A DNA stretch of 50,968 nt from positions 1 to 50,968 of the forward strand of contig CAZKTN010000017.1 of assembly GCA_964555705.1 (NCBI GenBank), written 5' to 3'. The position numbers and the translations under genes were made by a program. Every line of letters starts with the position of its first letter. Position 1 is the stretch's first letter. Source of the stretch: ZLKRG44 sp964555705. GTDB taxonomy: Bacteria; Planctomycetota; Phycisphaerae; Phycisphaerales; SM1A02. Below the pieces are notes generated by a model. The model saw nothing but the letters and a program-made list of their open reading frames with translations, searched no databases and had not been told where the DNA came from. Below are positions 42,068 through 48,779 of this stretch, piece by piece.

Positions 42068-43548
42068 CTGAGTGGAACCTCGACGTCACGGTACCCGCCC
42101 TGCGGCAGCGCCACCGTGAGCACGAGTGCAGGCCTCATGGAGCGCCGGGTCGGGTTCACGAGCCGGCGCACGCGCACGTAGAACTCCTCGAGGTTGCCCA
42201 CCGACTGCCCCTCCACCGCCACGATCACCGCACCGTCGGGAAGGACTCCGGCTGCCGCACTTCCATCGGCCACATCCTCGAGCAGCACCCCGCGCACGTA
42301 GGGGACGTTGGCCGCCGCGCACGACTCCTTCGACGCCGTCACCATCTTCGCAAGGCCAAGGTCCCGCAGAAGCAGCGCAAACTGCCCGAAGTCCGACTCG
42401 GGCGCGCGCCGCACGAGCGCGACCTCGAACTCGCGCATCTCGCCGCGCGACTCTTCAGGAATGGGCCGCCACACGTCGAACCGCACGACCTGCCCCGGGC
42501 GGCGCGTGCCGATCAGTGCGGGCACGCGCGAGCTGTCGGTGATGCGGGTGCCGTCGATCGCGGTGATCACGTCACCCACCTGGAGACCCGCAAGGTCAGC
42601 GGGTCCGCCTGGGCTGATGGTGTTGATCACCGCACCCTGGCCATCGAAGTGGTCGGCCACGCAGCGGAAGGCGGGATCCCGCATCAGGGCACGGGCGATC
42701 TCGTTGAGCGGAAGGACGCCGACGCCCACGAACCCCTTCTCGACCTCGCCCTTCTCGATGATCTGGCCGACGACGTTCTCGATGATGTCCATCGGGATCG
42801 CAAGCCCGATGCCTGCGAACTGGCCCTGGCCGAGCGTGCCGCCGCGGCCCGTGGCGATTGCGGTGTTCATGCCGATCACGCGCCCGTAGACGTCAGTGAG
42901 CGGCCCGCCGGAGTTGCCGGGGTTGATCGCCGCATCCGTCTGGATGAAGTTCTCGTAGTCGATGTCGGGCAGCCCCGCGGACCGCCCGATGCCGGAGACG
43001 ATTCCCGCGCTCATCGAGAACCTGAAGTCGAACGGGGAGCCGAACGCGAACACGAACTCGCCCTGCATCGGCAGCTCGTTCGAGCGCATCGCCGGCTGAA
43101 GGTCGTCGTCCTCAGCTCGGAGCACCGCGATGTCTGTCTTGAGGTCGATGCCGACCACCTCCGCATCGAGCACCTGTCCTGTGTGCGTCTGCACCTCGAT
43201 GCGCTGCGCACCGTCCACCACGTGCGCGTTCGTCACGATGTGGCCATCGGTGTCGTAGATCCAACCCGAGCCGCTGTTGACGAAGCGCTGGCCGAACCCG
43301 CGCGCGCGCGCCATGCCGGCGGTCGTCACGTACACGACGCTCGGCTCGACGATCGCCGCGACATCGCGCATTGCGGCGTTCAGCTCATGGAGCGGGTTCG
43401 CGCGCGCAAGCCGGTCGCGCGCCGACACGAGCTCCGCGCGCGCGACGGACTCGTCCCTCACGCGCAGCGACCGAGGCGCTGCAACCAGCGCCACCGCCGC
43501 GGCTACGGACACGATCGCGGCAGGCACCAGGGTCTGGACTCTCATCAT
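42064..43548 (-). CDS. HtrA/DegP-type serine protease with PDZ domains
   Basis: A 494-aa S1C protease: N-terminal signal anchor (about 5-25), trypsin-like domain with His109 (NAHVVDG), Asp139 (LKTDIAVL) and Ser213 (INPGNSGGPL), then two PDZ-like regions (about 275-380, starting GVGVLPLNEIARALM, and about 395-480). It should act in periplasmic protein quality control. The first PDZ loop GPADLAGLQVGDVITAIDG is canonical; the second is divergent (ADGSAAAGVLPDGAVIVAVEG). ATG 43548 overlaps the panB stop by 4 bp; its own stop overlaps oppF by 4 bp. Confidence 0.93.
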   Translation of the reverse strand: MMRVQTLVPAAIVSVAAAVALVAAPRSLRVRDESVARAELVSARDRLARANPLHELNAAMRDVAAIVEPSVVYVTTAGMARARGFGQRFVNSGSGWIYDTDGHIVTNAHVVDGAQRIEVQTHTGQVLDAEVVGIDLKTDIAVLRAEDDDLQPAMRSNELPMQGEFVFAFGSPFDFRFSMSAGIVSGIGRSAGLPDIDYENFIQTDAAINPGNSGGPLTDVYGRVIGMNTAIATGRGGTLGQGQFAGIGLAIPMDIIENVVGQIIEKGEVEKGFVGVGVLPLNEIARALMRDPAFRCVADHFDGQGAVINTISPGGPADLAGLQVGDVITAIDGTRITDSSRVPALIGTRRPGQVVRFDVWRPIPEESRGEMREFEVALVRRAPESDFGQFALLLRDLGLAKMVTASKESCAAANVPYVRGVLLEDVADGSAAAGVLPDGAVIVAVEGQSVGNLEEFYVRVRRLVNPTRRSMRPALVLTVALPQGGYRDVEVPLR

Positions 43549-44426
43549 GTGGCCGACACCTCCCGAGCGTGGGGACCGCTCCCGGTACGACGCTCGAAGG
43601 CCTCGCGTTCGGCCGCACCCATCACGTAGGGGTGCTCGCCGAGGTCACCGGACGCCACCCGCCTCACCCACTCTGCGGCGGCGGCAGACACCTGCTCGCC
43701 CACGCGCGCCGCCGGTGCCGCGAACGCAGGCTGCCACTCCGTCATGCCAAGGAGGTCTTGAAGCACGACCACCTGACCATGGCAGGACGGACCGGCACCG
43801 CACCCGATCACCGGGATGTCGACGGCCGCCACGATCCGCTCGGTCACTTCCGCCGGGGTCGCCTCGACCAGCAGCATGCTCGCACCGGCCTCGCGCATCG
43901 CGACGGCATCATCGATCAGTGCCAGCGCCGACGCCGCGCTCTTGCCTGCGGCGTAGTAGCCGCCATGGCGCTTGGCGTGCTGAGGCCTGCTGCCGATGTG
44001 CGCCACGACAGGGACGCCAGCGCGCGCGAGCAGCGCCACCAGCGGCGCGAAGGAACGATCCACCTCCAGCTTGACGACATCCGCCATGCCCTCGGTCATG
44101 AATCGGCCTGCGTTGCGCACGCCATCCGCGTCGGATGCGTGGTAGCTCATGAAGGGCATGTCGGCCATCACCATGCATCCGGGCGCGCCGCGCTTGACGC
44201 CCGCCGTGAGCTGGATGAGGAAATCGAGCGGCGCGTGGACCGTCGATGGATGCCCGAGCACGATCTCCGCGGCGGTGTCGCCCACGAGCAGAACATGGAT
44301 GCCGGCGCGGGCGAGCCACCTGGCCGTCGTGGCGTCGTAGCACGTCAGGCAGGCGAACCTTCCGCCCGCACGGACAATCCTCTGCAGTGACCTCATGGAC
44401 ACGACCTCGCTCGCGGCGTCGCTCAT
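43545..44426 (-). CDS. panB: 3-methyl-2-oxobutanoate hydroxymethyltransferase
   Basis: A 293-aa PanB, which makes ketopantoate from alpha-ketoisovalerate in pantothenate biosynthesis. LTCYDATTARWLARAGIHVLLVGDTAAEIVLGHPSTVHAPLDFL holds Mg2+ and substrate contacts; VMADMPFMSYHAS, GRFMTEGMADVVKLEV, SRPQHAKRHGGYYAAGK and MLLVEATPAEVTERI (catalytic Glu) follow in order. ATG 44426 fits the family N-terminus and has TACACT 6 nt upstream. The C-terminus runs on beyond the usual end to TGSGPHAREVSAT. First gene of the five-gene operon; it is the only pantothenate gene here besides coaD downstream. Confidence 0.95.
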   Translation of the reverse strand: MSDAASEVVSMRSLQRIVRAGGRFACLTCYDATTARWLARAGIHVLLVGDTAAEIVLGHPSTVHAPLDFLIQLTAGVKRGAPGCMVMADMPFMSYHASDADGVRNAGRFMTEGMADVVKLEVDRSFAPLVALLARAGVPVVAHIGSRPQHAKRHGGYYAAGKSAASALALIDDAVAMREAGASMLLVEATPAEVTERIVAAVDIPVIGCGAGPSCHGQVVVLQDLLGMTEWQPAFAAPAARVGEQVSAAAAEWVRRVASGDLGEHPYVMGAAEREAFERRTGSGPHAREVSAT

Positions 44427-44432
44427 GCCGCA

Positions 44433-44438
44433 AGTGTA
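44433..44438 (-). promoter_or_regulatory. -10-like hexamer TACACT (panB)
   Basis: Minus-strand TACACT followed by TGCGGC and ATG 44426: a 6-nt spacer and no Shine-Dalgarno. Confidence 0.45.
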
Positions 44439-44445
44439 GGAGCGG

Positions 44446-45150
44446 CTACTCCGCGCCCGGTCCCATGCCGAAGGGCCCGCGCATGGGATTCGAGACGAGG
44501 TTGTCGCGCCCGAGCACCAGGATGTCACCGATCTCGACCGCCTCCCGGAAGCTCTCACGCGCACGCTCGACATCCGCGCACGGCGATATCAGTCGCCCGG
44601 CCGCCAGGTGCTCGATGGTCGGGATCGCGTCGCCGCAGATCAGCACCGTGTCACGGCGCTGCGGCAGCAGCAGACCGGCGTTCCCCTCGGTCACGCCCGG
44701 CAGCGGGAAGAGGTCCACGCCCTCCGCGAGCGAGTCAGGGCAGTCGCGGCACCGCTCGAGCAGCGCCTGCTCGACGCGGACGATGCGTGCCACCTCCTCG
44801 TCATCCGCCTCGTCGGCCTCATCGAGGCGCTCGCGCAGCGACGCATCCATCACGGCGCGCTCGGCCTCCGGGATCCACCATCGCGCGCCGTCGAAGGCCG
44901 CGATGCCGCGGCGGCGCATCGGGTTGAAGTTCGTGAGGAACACGTCGGTGATGCGCTCGGGGCCGATGCCTGCGCGCTCGGCGAGGCGTGGCAACAGGAT
45001 CTGCGGCGGCAGCGAGGGATCCACAAGGATGCGCCGCTCGCCGGCGGTGACGAGCGATGTGGTCGCGTGCGCAGGGCGCACCTCGCCCTTCTCGTCCCAG
45101 AGCGGGTGAGCTGCCATCGCGCCAATCGAGATGACCCTGTACTCGGCCAC
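44446..45150 (-). CDS. MBL-fold protein without its metal ligands
   Basis: A 234-aa protein with a metallo-beta-lactamase layout: ATTSLVTAGERRILVDPSLPP, then ITDVFLTNFNPMRRRGIAAF, LPGVTEGNAGLLLP and LICGDAIPT. In active members the second block reads THxHxDHxxG; here it is LTNFNPMRR, with all four ligand positions replaced, and the later GH of the GHTPG block is also missing. The Asp of GDA remains. The fold is therefore kept but a dinuclear zinc site seems impossible, suggesting a pseudoenzyme with a binding or regulatory role. The start is GTG 45150 with TAGACT 6 nt upstream. It is a single gene between panB and the RCC1 gene. Confidence 0.75.
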   Translation of the reverse strand: MAEYRVISIGAMAAHPLWDEKGEVRPAHATTSLVTAGERRILVDPSLPPQILLPRLAERAGIGPERITDVFLTNFNPMRRRGIAAFDGARWWIPEAERAVMDASLRERLDEADEADDEEVARIVRVEQALLERCRDCPDSLAEGVDLFPLPGVTEGNAGLLLPQRRDTVLICGDAIPTIEHLAAGRLISPCADVERARESFREAVEIGDILVLGRDNLVSNPMRGPFGMGPGAE

Positions 45151-45156
45151 GGCGCG

Positions 45157-45162
45157 AGTCTA
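45157..45162 (-). promoter_or_regulatory. -10-like hexamer TAGACT (MBL-fold gene)
   Basis: Minus-strand TAGACT followed by CGCGCC and GTG 45150. The same CGCGCC-GTG end occurs before the gene at 47254. Confidence 0.45.
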
Positions 45163-45185
45163 CGGACGCGCAGGTCGCCCGGCGC

Positions 45186-47117
45186 TCAGCCGCAGGAGCC
45201 CCACGACGCGAGCACCATGGTGAGGTCCACGCCGTCCACCGTGCCGCTGCCGTCAACATCGCCTGGAAGCGAATCACCCGAGGCCCCGAACCCTGCGAGC
45301 ACCTGCACGATGTCAAGGCCATCAACCGAACCACTGCGGTCGATGTCGGCCGGGCACGGCATCGGTGCCTTGCCGCGCAGCACGATCACATGCGATGCGC
45401 CAGTCGTGATGCGCTGCACAGGCCCCAGATTCGCAGGAATTCCGAGCTGCCCGAAGTCGTTCACGCCCCAACCGACCACGCGCCCATCCGTGGTGAGAGC
45501 CACCGAGTGCTGGCGGCCCGCAGCGATTGCCACGCAAGGCCCGAGCGTCGAGGGAATCGTGGTCTGCCCGCTCGTGCCCAGGCCCCAGCAGCGCACGATC
45601 CCATCCGCACGGAGCGCCATGTTGTGGTTTCCGCCGGCGGACACCTGGACGCATCCATCGACGCCCGGCGGCACGCTTGCCTGCCCACTCGAGTTGCGTC
45701 CCCACGCGATCACGCCTCCATCCTCCCGCAGCGCAAGCGAGTGCGACTCGCCGCCTGACACCTGCGTGCAGGACGATGCCGTGGCCGGCACCGCACACTG
45801 CAGGAAGTCGTTGCGTCCCCATGCGACGGCCATGCCATTCGCGTCGACGGCAAGGCTGTGCTGGTAGCCGGCCGCTACGAAGCGCGCCCCTGCGGCGAGG
45901 CTGTTGGGCACCACGCACTGCGCGAAGTCATTGCGACCCCAGCAGTCGACCCCCATGTCCTCGCGAAGGGCCATCGAGTGACCGTCGCCCGCGGCGATCG
46001 CCACGCATCGGCCGAGCCCGGACGGCACGTTGCTCTGGCCCTCGTCGTTGCGGCCCCACGCCGACACGATGCCCAAGTTGTCGATCGCGAGCGTGTGGTT
46101 GCGGCCACCGGCGATGTCCATGACTTCGCCCATGCCCGACGGCACGCTGCACTGTCCGCTGCTGTTGGATCCCCACAGCGCGACCGACCCGCCCGACCTC
46201 ACGGCTGCACTGTGGTAGAGGCCCGCCGCGATGGCGGTCGCCGATCCGACGCCCGCAGGGACCGAAGACTGCCCAAGGTCATTGCGGCCCCAGCACACGA
46301 CCTGGCCGTTCTCCCGGAGTGCCACGGTGTGCCATCCGCCTGCGGCGATCGCAACGCACTCGCCTAACCCTGAGGGCACAGTTGACTGGCCGGAGTCGTT
46401 GCGGCCCCAGCATGCCACCGACCCGTCGGCGCGGAGCGCCACCGTGTGTGCACCTCCTGCAGCGATCGCAGTCACCTGCGTGAGACCTGACGGAACGGTC
46501 GCCTGCCCGTGGGAGTTGGATCCCCAGCACGCTGCTGTCCCGTTCGCGCGGAGCGCCACCGAGTGGAAGCCGCCGCCCGAGATATCGGTGCATGCGCCGA
46601 GTCCGGTCGGGGTCGCGCACTGCCCCTCGAGCGTGCGCCCCCACGCCACGACCGCCCCGCCAGCGCGAATCGCCAGCGAGTGGTACCAGCCGGCGGCGAT
46701 GCGCTCGCACGCGCCAAGCGATGGAGGTGCGCTCGCCTGGCCATCGCTGTCGGATCCCCAAGCCCACACCGAGCCGTCTGAGCCAAGTGCCATAGTGTGG
46801 TACCAGCCGGCCGCAACTCCGGTCGCGGTGCCGAGCCCAGCGGGCACTGAGCACTGGCCAGATCCGTTCCATCCCCAGCATGCCACGGTGCCGTCCACCC
46901 TCAGCGCAGCCGAGTGGAGGCTGCCCAGCGCAACCGACTCCACGTTTGCGCCGAGTCCCTCAAGGTTGCTGAATCCCGTGGAGCCCCACGCGATGACGCC
47001 GGAGGGTGGCGCAGTGTCCGCGCGCACGTGCGATGCCGTACATGAGAGTGCGCCAACGGCGACCGCGCACGGAAGCCATCTTGATGGAACAGATGGATGT
47101 CGTTCCCACGAGCGCAT
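45186..47117 (-). CDS. Secreted RCC1-repeat protein with dockerin-like C-terminus
   Basis: A 643-aa exported protein: signal peptide (about 12-34, ending ASHVRA), then about 14 RCC1-like units of roughly 39 residues of the form AIAAGxxHTVALRxDGxVxCWGxNxxGQxxVPSGL (for example GGWHTVALRENGQVVCWGRN), forming one or two propellers. The C-terminus has two EF-hand-like dockerin segments, DIDRSGSVDGLDIVQVLAGFG and DVDGSGTVDGVDLTMVLASWG (Ca2+-binding Asp positions present), a module typical of planctomycete surface proteins. ATG 47117 gives the signal peptide; TAGGTT lies 13 nt upstream. A role in extracellular binding or attachment is inferred. Confidence 0.88.
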   Translation of the reverse strand: MRSWERHPSVPSRWLPCAVAVGALSCTASHVRADTAPPSGVIAWGSTGFSNLEGLGANVESVALGSLHSAALRVDGTVACWGWNGSGQCSVPAGLGTATGVAAGWYHTMALGSDGSVWAWGSDSDGQASAPPSLGACERIAAGWYHSLAIRAGGAVVAWGRTLEGQCATPTGLGACTDISGGGFHSVALRANGTAACWGSNSHGQATVPSGLTQVTAIAAGGAHTVALRADGSVACWGRNDSGQSTVPSGLGECVAIAAGGWHTVALRENGQVVCWGRNDLGQSSVPAGVGSATAIAAGLYHSAAVRSGGSVALWGSNSSGQCSVPSGMGEVMDIAGGRNHTLAIDNLGIVSAWGRNDEGQSNVPSGLGRCVAIAAGDGHSMALREDMGVDCWGRNDFAQCVVPNSLAAGARFVAAGYQHSLAVDANGMAVAWGRNDFLQCAVPATASSCTQVSGGESHSLALREDGGVIAWGRNSSGQASVPPGVDGCVQVSAGGNHNMALRADGIVRCWGLGTSGQTTIPSTLGPCVAIAAGRQHSVALTTDGRVVGWGVNDFGQLGIPANLGPVQRITTGASHVIVLRGKAPMPCPADIDRSGSVDGLDIVQVLAGFGASGDSLPGDVDGSGTVDGVDLTMVLASWGSCG

Positions 47118-47130
47118 TGAGACCAGCCGC

Positions 47131-47136
47131 AACCTA
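47131..47136 (-). promoter_or_regulatory. -10-like hexamer TAGGTT (RCC1 gene)
   Basis: Minus-strand TAGGTT, 13 nt before ATG 47117. It resembles the other boxes but would give a very short leader rather than a strictly leaderless mRNA. Confidence 0.3.
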
Positions 47137-47241
47137 GCCCGGTTTCTGTGGCAGTCCACGCGACAGAGGATGATTGCGCACGGCCTGCACGAGACGCAAT
47201 CGCAGTGCAGCTGACCGCACCACGCGGTCCGCACCAGTCCC

Positions 47242-47247
47242 TACTAT
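47242..47247 (+). promoter_or_regulatory. -10-like hexamer TACTAT
   Basis: TACTAT followed by CGCGCC and GTG 47254: a 6-nt spacer and no Shine-Dalgarno. No clear -35. Confidence 0.45.
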
Positions 47248-47253
47248 CGCGCC

Positions 47254-47844
47254 GTGTTCGTGTACCGGAAGGGCATCTTCTGCCTTGAGTCCGAGTGGTT
47301 CGGGCTCATGTCGCCCATGTCGGTTCGATATGCGCTTGATTTCCTGAAATCAAGCGATTACCGAATTCCGGTCATCCACCGCGACGTGGCCACGGCCGCG
47401 GAGATCGCCCACTACATGAGGAAGTGGACGATGCAGTCGCACGAGGGCTACTCGATCCTCTGGATCGCGATCCACACGCGCCGTGGCCTCCTTCTGCCCG
47501 GTGATGTCCGCAGGTCCTCCGAGCGAATGGACCTCGATGCCCTTGAGTCGTGCCTTGCCGGCAAGTGCCGGGGCAGGCTCATCCACTTCGGCGGATGCCG
47601 CACGATCGCGCTCCCAGCGCGCCGGATCAGGCAGTTCCTCCGAGTGACCCGCGCCGTGGCGGTCTCGGGGTTCCGCGAGGAGGTCGAGTGGACCGAGTCC
47701 ACGCTCTTCGAGATGAGCTACTTCGTGGCGCTGCAGCACCACCCGCTCACGCCCTCCGGCATGCGCAAGGTCGCACTGCACATGCGGCGACACCATGGGC
47801 AGGGCGTCGAGGAGTTTGGGTTCTCGATGGTGACGGCACGCTAG
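47254..47844 (+). CDS. DUF6642-like protein, possible caspase-fold
   Basis: A 196-aa soluble protein starting FCLESEWFG. I associate it with the DUF6642 group from memory. YSILWIAIHTRRGLLL (His74) and GRLIHFGGCRTIALP (His111, Cys115) are arranged like the His and Cys strands of CHAT/caspase-type peptidases, which have a His after one core strand and a Cys after the next. If so, His74 and Cys115 would form the dyad. No partner gene is adjacent to indicate a substrate. The GTG start is supported by TACTAT 6 nt upstream. It is divergent from the RCC1 gene and convergent with coaD. Confidence 0.65.
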   Translation: MFVYRKGIFCLESEWFGLMSPMSVRYALDFLKSSDYRIPVIHRDVATAAEIAHYMRKWTMQSHEGYSILWIAIHTRRGLLLPGDVRRSSERMDLDALESCLAGKCRGRLIHFGGCRTIALPARRIRQFLRVTRAVAVSGFREEVEWTESTLFEMSYFVALQHHPLTPSGMRKVALHMRRHHGQGVEEFGFSMVTAR

Positions 47845-47885
47845 GTGCCCTCAGGACCGCACCGCCCGAGCCCGCCGCGCACGAG

Positions 47886-48446
47886 TCAGTCCGCCTGAGA
47901 CTCGCGCGCGAGGCTCGCCAGCGGGTGCCGCGGGTCCTCCATCTTCACGCGCATCGCCTCGGCGACGTTGGGCGGCACGAACCGGCTCAGCGCATCGAGC
48001 GAGCCGCCGAACCCGGCGATCTGCCGTATGAGGCTCGACGACAGGAACGCGTGCGACTCGCCGGTCACCACGAAGACGGTCTCGATGCCGGCGACCTGCC
48101 GGTTGGTGATCGCGAACTGGCACTCCGAGGCGAGGTCCGTGACGTTGCGGATGCCGCGGATGATCGCCACCGCACCCCTGCTCCGCGCGAAGTCGACAGT
48201 GAGCCCCGAGTAGCGCGCCACGCTGCACGCGGCAGCGCTCGGGTCCGATGCCGCGAGCTGCTGCACAAGGGGCGTCAGGAGGGCCACGCGCTCTTCCGCC
48301 GTGAAGAGCTCCACCTTGTCTGGGTTTCGGCCCACGCCCACGACGATCTCGTCAAAGAGCTTCCGCGCACGGGAGAGCACATCGAGGTGCCCGTGCGTCG
48401 GAGGGTCGAACGAGCCGGTGTAGATCGCAAGGTGACGGGCTGCCAC
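47886..48446 (-). CDS. coaD: Phosphopantetheine adenylyltransferase
   Basis: A 186-aa CoaD, which transfers AMP to 4'-phosphopantetheine in coenzyme A synthesis. The nucleotidyltransferase motif YTGSFDPPTHGHLDVL (with HGH-type His), VGRNPDKVELFTAEERV, IIRGIRNVTDLASE and the C-terminal SSSLIRQIAGFGG are all present. GTG 48446 has TACACT 8 nt upstream. The C-terminal tail is about 20 residues longer than a typical CoaD. Confidence 0.94.
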   Translation of the reverse strand: MAARHLAIYTGSFDPPTHGHLDVLSRARKLFDEIVVGVGRNPDKVELFTAEERVALLTPLVQQLAASDPSAAACSVARYSGLTVDFARSRGAVAIIRGIRNVTDLASECQFAITNRQVAGIETVFVVTGESHAFLSSSLIRQIAGFGGSLDALSRFVPPNVAEAMRVKMEDPRHPLASLARESQAD

Positions 48447-48454
48447 GGGGATGG

Positions 48455-48460
48455 AGTGTA
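48455..48460 (-). promoter_or_regulatory. -10-like hexamer TACACT (coaD)
   Basis: Minus-strand TACACT with an 8-nt spacer before GTG 48446. Confidence 0.4.
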
Positions 48461-48533
48461 TGAGCGCGTTCCGGGGAGAAAATCGGCGGATTGGGCTTGC
48501 AGTGCGGCGGCCGAATTCGACTGTTGTGGATGT

Positions 48534-48564
48534 CAGGCGAGTCGCGGAGGGAGCGACTCACCTG
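48534..48564. other. Stable hairpin in intergenic region
   Basis: CAGGCGAGTCGC (48534-48545) and GCGACTCACCTG (48553-48564) pair with one internal mismatch around a GGAGGGA loop. No T-tract follows on either strand. It may be an RNA processing or stabilising structure. Confidence 0.45.
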
Positions 48565-48679
48565 GCACCGGCTGCTCCCGTGCGCGGAAGCTCCTCCCCG
48601 TCCGACCGCGCGCGGGACCAGCCGCACAGGCGAGGCGCGCGTGCAGTGCAGCGGCCTTCGAGAAGAGCAACCCTGGATC

Positions 48680-48720
48680 GGCCCCGACTCGGATCGTCTC
48701 CCCGAGCGGGGCCTCATTTT
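48680..48720. terminator. Terminator-like stem with bulge and T-tract
   Basis: GGCCCCGACTCGG (48680-48692) pairs with CCGAGCGGGGCC (48702-48713), with one bulged A. On the plus strand TCATTTT follows (48714-48720). On the minus strand it lies about 60 nt after the stop of the repeat-protein gene, with the T-tract replaced by A residues upstream. It probably terminates that minus-strand gene and may be bidirectional. Confidence 0.55.
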
Positions 48721-48779
48721 GCGCTCGACTCGCGCCGCAAGTCCGCACTCCGGGGCTCGAGAGCGCCGAGAGCTCCGCG

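Larger units (their letters stand above)
48447..48779. other. 333-bp intergenic region with two hairpins
   Basis: No convincing coding sequence. It contains the coaD -10-like box, a hairpin at 48534-48564 (AGGCGAGTCGC / GCGACTCACCT-type arms), and a stronger terminator-like stem at 48680-48720. It separates coaD from the 3' end of the minus-strand repeat protein gene, so the stems probably end that transcript. I saw no match to SRP, tmRNA, 6S or RNase P RNA consensus elements. Confidence 0.5.

Noticed and set aside
48447..48779. SRP RNA, tmRNA, 6S or RNase P RNA gene
   Set aside because: I looked for the conserved SRP tetraloop context, the tmRNA end and RNase P core sequences and found no convincing match on either strand.
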